From NCBI GenBank assembly GCA_013138965.1, contig WTBT01000034.1:37384-101383 (forward strand): a stretch of DNA of 64,000 bases, read 5' to 3'. The translations under genes were made by a program, and so were the position numbers. Each line of letters begins with the position of its first letter. Positions within the stretch are counted from its first letter, which is position 1. This DNA comes from Candidatus Aegiribacteria sp. (GTDB lineage Bacteria > Fermentibacterota > Fermentibacteria > Fermentibacterales > JCC-6). Below are positions 40,131 to 49,335 of the stretch, one piece after another. The notes beneath the pieces were generated by a model. That model was not told the origin of the DNA and made no database searches. It worked only from the letters and a program-made list of their open reading frames with translations.

Positions 40131-41360
40131 ATGAAAATCGCTTTCATACTCAGGCGTTTTCCTACACTCTCGGAGACCTTTATACTCAATCAGATAACCG
40201 GACTCATGGATCTCGGGCATACAGTGGATATCTACAGTACGATGGAGTCTGATACAGAGAAGATACACCCGGATGTGAATTCGTACAGGCTGCTCTATCA
40301 CCTGAAAAGACTATCGGTCCCTAAGGGTTGGGGTGCAAGAGTAGCAGGAGCACTTCCTGCGCTTGCTCGAGGCCTGCTGTCATCTCCCCTGCCCACCCTC
40401 CGGTCCCTTGATGTGTTTCGTTTTGGCCGCTCGGCCACTTCCTTAAGGCTGCTTTACCTTGCATCTTCCTTCAACAAACGTTACGATATTATTCACTGTC
40501 ATTATGGTGTGCTTGGTGATATGGGCATCACGCTGAAGAAACTTGGTGCCGGTGCAGACATCATTGTAACATCATTCCATGGTTTTGATATAACCACATG
40601 GGTAGGAAAACACGGGGAACTGGTCTATGATGATCTCTTCAGTGAAGGTGACTTGTTTCTTCCCATTAGCGAGAAATGGAGGCAACGGCTAATAGAGCTG
40701 GGATGCCCCTCCGAAAAGATCTTGGTCCATCACATGGGTGTCGACTGTGAAAGGTTTACCTTCAAGCCCAGGTTACTCGATAAAGAAGGGAAAATCGAGC
40801 TGGCCAGTGTAGCCAGATTCGTTGAAAAGAAGGGACTGGAATACAGTATCAGGGCTGTAGCAGCTCTGATGGATGAATACCCCCGTTTAAGATACACCAT
40901 CGCAGGCAATGGAGAGCTTTTCGAGGATATGAGGAAACTTGTGGAGAATCTGGGAGCGTCCCAGTGCATTAAGTTAAGCGGATGGATGCCCCAGAATCGG
41001 ATACTGGAACTCCTTCAGAAATCCCATATTCTTATCACACCCAGCGTCACAGCAGCAAATGGGGATCAAGAAGGCATTCCGGTGGTGCTCATGGAAGCTA
41101 TGGCTATGGGTCTGCAAATCGTGACGACAATTCACAGTGGCATTCCGGAGCTTGTTGAAGAGGGGGTCACAGGAAAACTGGTACCGGAGCGAGATCCAAT
41201 AGCCCTGGAGAACGCTTTGAGAGAACTACTGGAAACTCCCGATGAATGGTCACGGATGGGACGCGCCGGGCGTGAAAAGGTGGAGAGTAAATTCAATAGC
41301 AGAAAGCAGGTCTTAAAGCTGGTCAGGTACTATGATGAACTGACAGGAACATCATCATGA
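40131..41360 (+). CDS. Glycosyltransferase, GT4 family
   Basis: A 409-residue GT-B enzyme; ATG at 40131 follows AGGTGA by eight bases. The N-terminal domain begins MKIAFILRRFPTLSETFILN, a motif of GT4 enzymes of the WcaL/colanic-acid type; residues about 120-140 give a HCHYG segment. The C-terminal Rossmann domain has VARFVEKKGLEYSIRAVA, AGNGELFEDMRKLVE, LSGWMPQNRILELL and the donor-binding EGIPVVLMEAMAMGL (EX7E). It likely transfers a nucleotide-sugar residue to a lipid-linked glycan. Confidence 0.88.
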   Translation: MKIAFILRRFPTLSETFILNQITGLMDLGHTVDIYSTMESDTEKIHPDVNSYRLLYHLKRLSVPKGWGARVAGALPALARGLLSSPLPTLRSLDVFRFGRSATSLRLLYLASSFNKRYDIIHCHYGVLGDMGITLKKLGAGADIIVTSFHGFDITTWVGKHGELVYDDLFSEGDLFLPISEKWRQRLIELGCPSEKILVHHMGVDCERFTFKPRLLDKEGKIELASVARFVEKKGLEYSIRAVAALMDEYPRLRYTIAGNGELFEDMRKLVENLGASQCIKLSGWMPQNRILELLQKSHILITPSVTAANGDQEGIPVVLMEAMAMGLQIVTTIHSGIPELVEEGVTGKLVPERDPIALENALRELLETPDEWSRMGRAGREKVESKFNSRKQVLKLVRYYDELTGTSS

Positions 41361-41505
41361 ATGCGGCTATTTCCTGAATCATAGTGTTTTCTGTCCAGAA
41401 TTCTCAGTTGTGGAGATAGTCTTTAATTAACCAGTTTTCTAAAGCCGGTCTTCGGTTCAGCAACTTACATTATCCTGTCTGTAAGAGTCCTTCAGGCACG
41501 GAGTT

Positions 41506-42840
41506 TCAGTGTCCATTGGAATATAGCATTCCCGGACGGCCCCTCCTCAGTTGACGAAGGGACAATATGATAACCACCAGAGCACCTATAATAATCGATA
41601 ATCCGGTTGCAATAGCAGCACCCAACCCTCCATACCTGGGTATCAAAAGCAGATTCATTCCCACATTGATGCCAGCGGATGTCAGCACGCTGTAAAGAGA
41701 GTAGGATGGTTTACCAATAGCCACCGACATGCAGGAGAAGATACTTCCAAAGGGTTTGATGACAGTAATGAACCCCAGAACCATCAGAACCGGCCAGGCA
41801 GCGTCATACTTCCCTCCATACAATGTATGCAGCACTCTTCCTGGGAAACCGGCATACAACACTATTGCCGGCAGCTGTATAATACTGATTATCATAATAG
41901 TGGACATGACACGTCTGACGATCTGGTCCCTCTGTCCCTGATTCCACATTCTGGAGAAAAGTGGCAGTACCAAAATTTTAGCGGCCATGTTGATATTGTC
42001 AACCAGAGCAGTCAGTGTTCTGCTGGCAGCGTAACCGGAAACCTCCGTATCCGCTACCATTTTACCAAGCAGAAGGATATCCGTTCTAGTGTAGATATTC
42101 CCGGCGATACCAGCACCAAGAGACACAACTGCGAAGCCGAAAAGCATCCTGATGTGCTCCTTATCAAGCCCCAGCGAGAAACTCACCATGTCCCTAATGA
42201 AAACAAAGCCCACTATCATGGAGGCCAAATTGCCGGCTATCATAGCCTCGAATATCTGAATCGGGGACCTCAGGGAATCGAGCAGAATGAACACTGATAC
42301 AACCAGGATGCGGACTACAACGGAAGATATCTGGGACCACATTATTTCCCTGGTCCTGTGTCTTGCTGCCAGAAGGTTCTGCGGTAACATGGAGGCCGTA
42401 CTCGTGATCACAAGGATTGCCAGAGCCATCGGTATGCCTCTCAGGTCGATCTCCGAGTAGAATGACTGCAGAAGATTGCCAGTAGAGACAAGCAGGATAC
42501 CAATCAGTGCCGCCATTGACATAGACAGCACAATACCGGCATTTGCTATTTTTCTCTCTCGATCGGAATTATTTTCTGAGATGTATTTGACTATGGACTG
42601 CATAACGAAACTGCCACCGAGCATCACGCTGAATATCTGCACGCTCCTGGCAACCGAATAAGCTGCATATGCTTCCGTGGGCAGTATACGGATTACCAGA
42701 ATTGAGAAAAAGCCCCATACAATCAGTGAACCCTGGCTTACCAGTATGGGGAGTCCTATGCTTAATATCTTGCGCCGAAACCTTAGAATTTCTTGGAATA
42801 TCTCAACATGCCTCAAGGGACTGTTACACTCTCCCTCCAT
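41506..42840 (-). CDS. Polysaccharide flippase, Wzx/PST-type (MOP superfamily)
   Basis: A 444-residue protein with twelve to fourteen membrane spans and the usual Wzx marks: an N-terminal ILSIGLPILVSQGSLIVWGF span, positively charged SRTLTALVDNINMAAKILVLPLFSR in the middle (in parts) and the C-terminal half with LTSAGINVGMNLLLIPRYGG and GAAIATGLS. It would flip undecaprenyl-linked repeat units to the periplasm for the nearby ligase/polymerase. The start is uncertain: ATG 42840 has no clear ribosome site, and GAGGGAG lies just downstream of it. Confidence 0.85.
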   Translation of the reverse strand: MEGECNSPLRHVEIFQEILRFRRKILSIGLPILVSQGSLIVWGFFSILVIRILPTEAYAAYSVARSVQIFSVMLGGSFVMQSIVKYISENNSDRERKIANAGIVLSMSMAALIGILLVSTGNLLQSFYSEIDLRGIPMALAILVITSTASMLPQNLLAARHRTREIMWSQISSVVVRILVVSVFILLDSLRSPIQIFEAMIAGNLASMIVGFVFIRDMVSFSLGLDKEHIRMLFGFAVVSLGAGIAGNIYTRTDILLLGKMVADTEVSGYAASRTLTALVDNINMAAKILVLPLFSRMWNQGQRDQIVRRVMSTIMIISIIQLPAIVLYAGFPGRVLHTLYGGKYDAAWPVLMVLGFITVIKPFGSIFSCMSVAIGKPSYSLYSVLTSAGINVGMNLLLIPRYGGLGAAIATGLSIIIGALVVIILSLRQLRRGRPGMLYSNGH

Positions 42841-43254
42841 GGAGAATCAGCGGCTTTCAATGGATCGAGTAATCCCCGGTATGATGGATTCGACTCAAGC
42901 CGGAGAACATGTCAGCAGGAGGAAGATCATCAGGCTCCCGATTCTCCAGCAGGAGTCAGAATAGAACTTCAAGGTCAGAATGCTAATTTCACCTGCTGAT
43001 AAAGTCAATGATCATCATTAAGTAAGTGAAACAGTACTCTGAGAGAACCAAGGATATGACCGGGCGTCCAGATGACACTGACAGGAATTCCGTTTTCTTT
43101 ATTGGAGATTACAATCATTCCCGATCAGAAGATCAACACCCGCTGCCGTTCCTTCGAATGGGGGTATGATGTGTCTGCGAAGTGACATCTATCCTCTCTG
43201 AAGTCAACACATAATAGATTCCAATTATCATAATAGAGCATATATGATATAATG
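42841..43254. other. 414-base spacer without an intact gene
   Basis: No complete coding region or RNA gene is visible. On minus, about 43015-43125 reads MIVISNKENGIPVSVIWTPG followed by HILGSLRVLFHLLNDD and a stop; WTPGH-x-x-GS is like a metallo-beta-lactamase fold segment, so it may be a gene relic. The left third is GC-rich with purine runs, the right end AT-rich next to the asparagine-synthetase-like gene. Confidence 0.3.
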
Positions 43255-44667
43255 TTAACAACTCTTTAGAAGTGACACAACCTTCTTTATTTTCTTTCCA
43301 AGTAACTTCAACCCGGTGTATTTGTTGATGGGAAGATCAAGTAATTCAGGCCAATTGAGCTTGCAAATTCCTTTTAGGAGGCCATTATCAGTTCTGTAAT
43401 CAAAGGGTATACACATCATTGATCTGTAAATGTCGCGATGACCGAATGCATAAATCTCGGGAAAACCGAGGAAGTCGTAGAAGTACCTGTTGGGACCACC
43501 CCAGCAGCCCATTTGCTGCTCCAGAAACAGCAAGTCAAGAATATGGAATAAAGGCCAACCATGGAAAAACGAAAGCCATTCCACTGCCCCTGCAAGGCTC
43601 TCGGGAAGTGCGGGTATTTTCAGCCTTCGGAGTAAGTCTTCTGGGGTTAATTCCATTTCCTCGGAGTCTCCATCCTCCCAGTATCGGGTCCTTCCTACTT
43701 CACCCGCCAATCCCATGAGAACAAGGGCACCATCATCAAAGGCACTAGTGTAGACCGAGCGATAGCCATGCCCCCCTGTATCAGAGCAATATCCCGTAAC
43801 AAAAAGACGTTCCTTTTGCTCAGCCAACGAAGCAGGGTGAAGCTCAAGCGTGATGTGCCTTATCCCGAACCTTTTTGCAAGGATTTTAGCAGTATGCAGG
43901 TCAAGTTCCTTTGCACCGGTGAAAAAGACTGATTGCTGGAGATCATGTGCCGCGCAAGCCAGGACAATCCGTGTATCTGCCCCAGCAGTGAGTCCAATGT
44001 AACAACCATACGTGTTCACTGCACGGATGATACTAGTGACGGTGCTCGATATTAATCGGAGTGTGGATTCTGGATCCTGAGTGCATACGAACTCCCCATC
44101 CGATGGCCAGTGCCTTTCAGCCTTCCATGTCCCGCAATCGAGGTAGTGGTTTGGGAGGAGCCGGGAAAGAGTTCTATGAGGTGTAAACCCAAAGGGATAC
44201 CAATTTGGATAACGATCAATAAGGTCGGATCTATAGTCGTTATCGCTGGGGCCCTTACTTATCACGGAACACGTAGAACAAACAGTCTCTTCCTCAATGG
44301 AGAATAGCGCAGCCAGCGATCCGGTCGGGTCAAGATAGACGCGTGTGGCTCCATCCATGAATAGAACGGCAATGTATCTACCTGCATGCTTGAAGAGCCA
44401 CTTCTCCATACTACTCCAGGAATCAGGTGTATCGCAGCGGACATTACTACTCGTCAGGAGTGAGGGTCCAGAGAGGTTGATCGGATGCCCAAGGAGCCAC
44501 CCAATGATCTCATCGGTTCTGGAGTCGAGAATGTTAATTACTGGAAGAGAAGGATGAGTTGAGAGCAGCCAGTCCTCAATTGACCTGATCATCCATCCGG
44601 AAGGGGAGCGATCAGGATCTTTTGTCAACAGGAACTGGTTCCGCAGAATCGAATGATCTAAAGTCAC
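43255..44667 (-). CDS. Asparagine-synthetase-like protein in a glycan locus
   Basis: About 470 residues, from GTG 44667 (ten bases after AGGAG); a GTG six codons earlier overlaps that site. Residues about 90-200 resemble the glutaminase half of AsnB (GRYIAVLFMDGATRVYLDPT, then DLIDRYPNWYPFGFTP) but without an N-terminal catalytic Cys. Residues about 220-300 carry YIGLTAGADTRIVLACA, the place of the ATP-pyrophosphatase loop SGGxDS, here changed. Such divergent copies occur in surface-polysaccharide clusters, where they may amidate sugar acids. Function here is inferred from context only. Confidence 0.65.
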   Translation of the reverse strand: MTLDHSILRNQFLLTKDPDRSPSGWMIRSIEDWLLSTHPSLPVINILDSRTDEIIGWLLGHPINLSGPSLLTSSNVRCDTPDSWSSMEKWLFKHAGRYIAVLFMDGATRVYLDPTGSLAALFSIEEETVCSTCSVISKGPSDNDYRSDLIDRYPNWYPFGFTPHRTLSRLLPNHYLDCGTWKAERHWPSDGEFVCTQDPESTLRLISSTVTSIIRAVNTYGCYIGLTAGADTRIVLACAAHDLQQSVFFTGAKELDLHTAKILAKRFGIRHITLELHPASLAEQKERLFVTGYCSDTGGHGYRSVYTSAFDDGALVLMGLAGEVGRTRYWEDGDSEEMELTPEDLLRRLKIPALPESLAGAVEWLSFFHGWPLFHILDLLFLEQQMGCWGGPNRYFYDFLGFPEIYAFGHRDIYRSMMCIPFDYRTDNGLLKGICKLNWPELLDLPINKYTGLKLLGKKIKKVVSLLKSC

Positions 44668-45207
44668 AATTTCAGAACTCCTCACTTCGGAATTTACTCA
44701 TCTATATATGAATTAATCATACCTTAATTAATCATGCTGCTATTTTGTGGTATTTATATTGTAATTATTCAACCTCAACTATCTGGTATCACCAAAACTG
44801 CAGATGATACTCAATACCATATAATGATTGAATAGAACTAACAACAAGTCAAGGTTCAGCAGGGAGCGTAACGATGAGCTTCCCCCCAAAGGCATCGGTA
44901 AGAACATGGATAACGGAGACAGAGTTCATCCTGACGGTTGAAATAATCCGGATACGGCAGAAAGCGTACGCCGCATGGTGCTCAAGAGAAGAAGAAATAT
45001 AATTCTGGGAGCAGGATAGGCTCCATTCAGCAGAATCGCACAGCAACCCAGTGGGGGAGTGTTCCCTCGGAGGGCTTTCAGGCAGAACATCCTTGAAACC
45101 ATCAGGATTATAGATAATATTCATGCTGGTGATGGGAATCTTACAGGTCCTTGCCATAAGAATAACGGGCAACGGGAAAGTACTACCCCCTTTTCGATAA
45201 GGTCTTG
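44668..45207. other. AT-rich spacer, no supported gene
   Basis: The part from 44686 to 44850 is strongly AT-rich and holds TTAATTAATCAT and ATATATGAATTAATCAT repeats of about 12 bases, probably the promoter region of the asparagine-synthetase-like gene. From 44851 to 45207 a 107-codon minus frame is open, but it lacks a ribosome site, has irregular composition and resembles nothing I know. A plus-strand 42-codon frame (44874-45002) has GGGAG before its ATG, but is equally doubtful. Confidence 0.4.
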
Positions 45208-46527
45208 CTAGAAGAGGTCGAAGTTGATAGAGGTTGTGAAGCTGCTGTTGAATTTTTTCCAGGTTGAAATCTCAGGTGATCTTGTGTAGTCCACAGCGTA
45301 ACCTATTCTCACATATAGAGGGCTCCATGTACTTAAAGCCAGGGAAATGCTTCCCTTTGAGATGAAATTCTCCGGATTGTCAGGCGGAAAATACACGTTA
45401 CCTGATATCTCCGCCTCCCTGATGAATGTATGGAGTTTCCTGTACCTTAAATCTGCAGAGGCAAAAACGGAGAAATCATTGATGAACATTTCTCCCGCCC
45501 CAGAGGTCCAGCGAGCGTTGACAGAGCCAAACCCCAGTTTAGGTGAGAACCAGAACCAGGAAAGAATTGATTTCTGCCATCCAACCGAACAGTAGGATGT
45601 TATCTGCCATGGACGCTCTGTGTACATCTGTCTGTCCCAGTCTGATGCGGCTTCAACGTAATAGCTGTCATGGAACCAGTAATCGACTCCCAGTCTTGCC
45701 CAGCCCCTGTTTGTATTGAGGCTATCTCTACTGAGTCCGTATATCTCCTCCCATGTGACTGACCTACCGCCGAAAGCCGCATCAACTGACGTTCCTCTGC
45801 GGTCGAACCGGTACGATAATCTGGCGCTGCCACCCCAATCAAGCATTGCGCGGTTTCCACGTTCGATTGATAGATCCGCTGATGTTGATGCGCTGAAACC
45901 CTGCATTGTTCCAATAGTGGATTCCACTTCGTAGGAATCACCAGCAATAATCCTCAATCGGTTTCTGGCGAAACTGTTGAAAACATCCTGTTCAAGAATC
46001 ATGAGGTAGTAATCCACAGCATCCTCAGTTCTGGCTTCCCGCTGCGCGATATCACCAAGGGAGAGGAGTGCCGGAAGAAAATCCGGATCCAGGGAAAGGG
46101 TTTCATCGAAATAATGGAGGGCTGATTCGGAACCGTCACTCTCAGCCTTGAGGGTTCCCAGCAGATACAAAGCCAGAACGTTTTCCGGGTCCTGCCGTAT
46201 AGATTCAAGCAGCTGCTCCCCGGCTTCTTCTGGAAGTGGATCAGTGCCTGACATCAAAAGGACTCCACGGGCCGCATGGGTAAGGGAGGTCTGGGAATCC
46301 GGAAGAAAGGATTCTGCTGAAAAACCTGTACCTGCCTCAAATTCATTCTCCAGGGCCGAGGCAATAAACATCGCGGCAAGTGCATCAACATCGGTAGAAT
46401 CCGCAGCGTAGATATCTCCTGCTTTCTCTGCGGCAGCTCCCCAGTCACCTTGCGAACAGCTTGAATACCAGGGTTGAAGGTTTTCAGGCAGAAAGGAAAG
46501 AAGGATGATCAGTATTGAGCCATACAT
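45208..46527 (-). CDS. TPR protein with C-terminal outer-membrane barrel (short paralog)
   Basis: A 439-residue exported protein. Residues 1-17 are a hydrophobic signal segment, residues about 20-200 hold TPR-like helix pairs (ALYLLGTLKAESDGSESALH, LSLDPDFLPALLSLGDIAQR), and residues 205-439 form amphipathic beta-strands resembling DUF481-type barrels, closing with Phe (SINFDLF). The barrel shares ERPWQITSY, SPKLGFGSVNARWTSG and PPDNPEN blocks with the upstream gene, so the two are paralogs. Its ATG overlaps the upstream TGA by one base (TGATG). It probably sits in the outer membrane with the TPR part in the periplasm. Confidence 0.75.
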   Translation of the reverse strand: MYGSILIILLSFLPENLQPWYSSCSQGDWGAAAEKAGDIYAADSTDVDALAAMFIASALENEFEAGTGFSAESFLPDSQTSLTHAARGVLLMSGTDPLPEEAGEQLLESIRQDPENVLALYLLGTLKAESDGSESALHYFDETLSLDPDFLPALLSLGDIAQREARTEDAVDYYLMILEQDVFNSFARNRLRIIAGDSYEVESTIGTMQGFSASTSADLSIERGNRAMLDWGGSARLSYRFDRRGTSVDAAFGGRSVTWEEIYGLSRDSLNTNRGWARLGVDYWFHDSYYVEAASDWDRQMYTERPWQITSYCSVGWQKSILSWFWFSPKLGFGSVNARWTSGAGEMFINDFSVFASADLRYRKLHTFIREAEISGNVYFPPDNPENFISKGSISLALSTWSPLYVRIGYAVDYTRSPEISTWKKFNSSFTTSINFDLF

Positions 46528-49334
46528 CAGTACAACCTCAGATTCAACCTGGAGTAGAATTCGGTATCGTATTTCTCCCAGTACTCATAAACGGGAGTTC
46601 TTTCGTATCCAACACTGTATCCGAATGTCAATGACAGAGGATACCACATTTCAAATGTAAGTTCTGCCAATCCGTTCAAGAGTGTGTTTTCGGGTTCATC
46701 GGGAGGGATATAGAAGTTCCCCCAGAACCAGAATGAAGGAAGGATTGAATCGTCATCGGAAACCCATATAGATATGGAACCGTAGAGAGTAGTTCTGTCG
46801 GTCCTCTCGTTCTCAAGACCGGAAGCCCAATGGGTGTTTACCAGCCCGATACCCAGCGAGGGGGATACCCAGATCCAGTCATTCAGCCATTTCTTATACG
46901 CGAAGGAAAAGTAAGAGCTTATCTGCCATGGTCTGACAGTTCCGGGCTGTCTGTCCCATGAGCTGCTTGCACTTACAGTAAAATGATCGGACAATATCCT
47001 CTCCACGGACATGGATATATTTGCCCATGTGTAGTCACTTTTATAATCCGTGGAAGTCTCAATGAAACTATAATCCGTTTCCAGAGATATCTCGCTGCCC
47101 TTCGCGTCATACTCGAAGCAAATCTCCAGCCCACCGGAGTATTTTCTCTCTCTTACATTTCCGTTATCAACCCTGGTATCAACGTATAGTGTTACATTGA
47201 AGCGTCTTGCCTGTCTCCTTTTCCATTCAGGATCGAAATCTCTGCCGGTTATTATCCTTATCCTTGATTCGGCGTAATCGTACCCGGGTGAAATACTCAG
47301 AGCCTGGAAATAGTAATCCATAGCGCTGTCCGAATCACCTTTGTTCTCGTAAGCCAGGCCTATGTACGCATAAATCCACGGGGAGAGGGAATCCTGCTCA
47401 AGAGATCTTTCAAAGGCAACCAGAGCATCATCGTACTGATCCGAGAAAAGAAGAGCTTCACCAAGGCCGCTCCAGGCGCTGAAAGAGAGGCTGTCAAGCT
47501 CAATTGCCCGTCTGTACCTGTCAGCTGCCTCCAATTCTTCATCTTCATCAAACAGATAGTAAGCCCATTCCAGCCATACGTCTATGCTGTCCGGGGCGAT
47601 GCCAGCGGCAGCTTCGTAGCTTCTTCCAGCTTCATCCTTCTCACCAAGTTCAGCGTAGAGACCAGCCATGAGCAGCCAGAACTCATAGTCATGGGTTCCG
47701 CTTTCCGATTCCGCTCTCCCGGCAAGCTGAAAAGATATCTCAGGGTTTGCCACAGTATACGTCCAGGCGAGGTCTGCCCATGCATAGGGATACTCATCCG
47801 CTATCAATTCTGCGAGACTGTCAGCCTCATGATCTCTGCCGGTACTTCCGTAGATGAGTGCTTTCTCACATAATGCGGTACTTTCAAACCCATCTGCTTC
47901 AATGTAGCTTTCCCAGAGGGCAAGAGCTTCTTCAGTGTTCCCCGATTGCGCAAGAAGCGGCGCCAGCCGCTGATACCCGAAAACATAGGCGGAATCAACA
48001 GATATGGCTTTGGAGTAATAAAAGGCGGCGCTGTCTGTGGCTCCCAGCTGTTCCAGCACAAACCCCAGTTCCCCCAGCAGCCATGTTCCGGGATAGTCGG
48101 CTTCTCTAACCGCTCTTCCGTACCAGTTGGCGGCAGCTTCCAGATCCCCATCACTTTCGAAGAGAAGCCCCCTCTGTTCCCATGCCCATAGATACTCACT
48201 GTCGACGGCCACACCGTTCTCGTAAGCCTCCCCGGCTTCCTCAGGTTTCCCAAGCTTCTGAAGAACCAGACCCAGTTCTCCCCACGTCCATGAGTACTCC
48301 GGATCGATCTCCAGAGCTCTGCGGTAAGCGGTTTTAGCAGCGGTATAATCGCCCATCTCTTCGTACAGGAGACCCAGGGCTATCCAGACGTCAACGAAAC
48401 TTCTGTCTGATTCCGTGCATTCGCTGTACCACTCTATTGCCTCTTCAATATCTCCATTCTCTTCAGCCATGAGACCCAGCCTGTACTGGGCAAACGCGTA
48501 ATCGGGATTCATTTCGATTCCATCCAGATAGCTTCTGCGTGCCGCATCGAAATTGCCGGTATTTTCAAGACAGATGCCGATCTCCCCGAGGCTCAGATAA
48601 CTCTCAGGATCTCTTCTTAACAGTTCCCTGTACACCTTGACAGCTTCACCGTATCTATCCTGACTTTCAAGCAGCAGCCCGAGATCGATAAGACACCCTG
48701 TATCATCCGGATAGGCATCGGCTATCTTTCCATAGGCCATCTCCGCCGCCTGAAACTTGCCTGTAAGCTCCATTATCCAAGCCGCTTCGGACATCAGCTG
48801 TTTATTAACCGGCCACTCTTCGAGGGCTGCGTTCAGACAGACCAATGCCTTCTCGAATTCATTCTGATGTCTGTATATCTCGGCTGTTTTGAGCCAGATT
48901 GAAATCCAGGAGGGATCAATGCGCATCGCTGCTGCAAGTACGGAAAGGGCTTCCGAATAGTTTTCCTGAACCATAAGGCAGTGTGCCCTCCCGACATGGC
49001 CCAGAACCAGGGTTGAATCGTACTCAAGTGCCGTCTGAAAATCCTTCAGCGATTCTTCCGCGCTATCTGTAAAGGACCTGCCCATGGCACCCCAGGCCAT
49101 CGCTGAGCAGGAATCCAGTTCTACCGCTTTACGGGCATATTCTTTCGCTTCATCGTAATTCCCAAGGGCATTGGCGGAAAAAGCCAGAGCCGCCCAGGCA
49201 TCGGAACTTGTCGAATCTTCCGCAACGGCAATCTCCGCCTGAATGTAAGCGTACTCCCAGTCACCGGAGGAATAGCCGGCGCGCCAGCCGGCCAGGTTCA
49301 ATGCCGCAAGTACGGAGAACAGAAGGAACTGTAT
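46527..49334 (-). CDS. Long TPR protein with C-terminal outer-membrane barrel
   Basis: About 935 residues. Some eighteen TPR units fill residues about 10-690, with repeated A-x-G-x-x-x-x-x-x-G/A-x-Y-x-x-A marks (WGELGLVLQKLGKPEEAGEA, WEQRGLLFESDGDLEAAANW). Residues about 700-935 form a barrel similar to that of the downstream paralog and end in Tyr (LNLRLY). The frame is open upstream of the first standard start (TTG 49301) and codes a signal-like segment IQFLLFSVLAALNLAG that aligns with the start of the paralog. An AUA at 49334 lies five bases after GGGAGG, so I place the start there. Function likely outer-membrane assembly or glycan export; unproven. Confidence 0.75.
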   Translation of the reverse strand: MQFLLFSVLAALNLAGWRAGYSSGDWEYAYIQAEIAVAEDSTSSDAWAALAFSANALGNYDEAKEYARKAVELDSCSAMAWGAMGRSFTDSAEESLKDFQTALEYDSTLVLGHVGRAHCLMVQENYSEALSVLAAAMRIDPSWISIWLKTAEIYRHQNEFEKALVCLNAALEEWPVNKQLMSEAAWIMELTGKFQAAEMAYGKIADAYPDDTGCLIDLGLLLESQDRYGEAVKVYRELLRRDPESYLSLGEIGICLENTGNFDAARRSYLDGIEMNPDYAFAQYRLGLMAEENGDIEEAIEWYSECTESDRSFVDVWIALGLLYEEMGDYTAAKTAYRRALEIDPEYSWTWGELGLVLQKLGKPEEAGEAYENGVAVDSEYLWAWEQRGLLFESDGDLEAAANWYGRAVREADYPGTWLLGELGFVLEQLGATDSAAFYYSKAISVDSAYVFGYQRLAPLLAQSGNTEEALALWESYIEADGFESTALCEKALIYGSTGRDHEADSLAELIADEYPYAWADLAWTYTVANPEISFQLAGRAESESGTHDYEFWLLMAGLYAELGEKDEAGRSYEAAAGIAPDSIDVWLEWAYYLFDEDEELEAADRYRRAIELDSLSFSAWSGLGEALLFSDQYDDALVAFERSLEQDSLSPWIYAYIGLAYENKGDSDSAMDYYFQALSISPGYDYAESRIRIITGRDFDPEWKRRQARRFNVTLYVDTRVDNGNVRERKYSGGLEICFEYDAKGSEISLETDYSFIETSTDYKSDYTWANISMSVERILSDHFTVSASSSWDRQPGTVRPWQISSYFSFAYKKWLNDWIWVSPSLGIGLVNTHWASGLENERTDRTTLYGSISIWVSDDDSILPSFWFWGNFYIPPDEPENTLLNGLAELTFEMWYPLSLTFGYSVGYERTPVYEYWEKYDTEFYSRLNLRLY

Positions 49335-49335
49335 A

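Noticed and set aside
44849..45172. A 107-codon minus-strand open frame
   Set aside because: No ribosome site, no known similarity and irregular composition; treated as spacer.
46527..49334. DNA-level tandem repeat or CRISPR-like array in the long TPR gene
   Set aside because: The periodicity is at protein level (TPR units of about 34 residues) with diverged DNA; no identical spacer-separated repeats exist here or elsewhere in the window.
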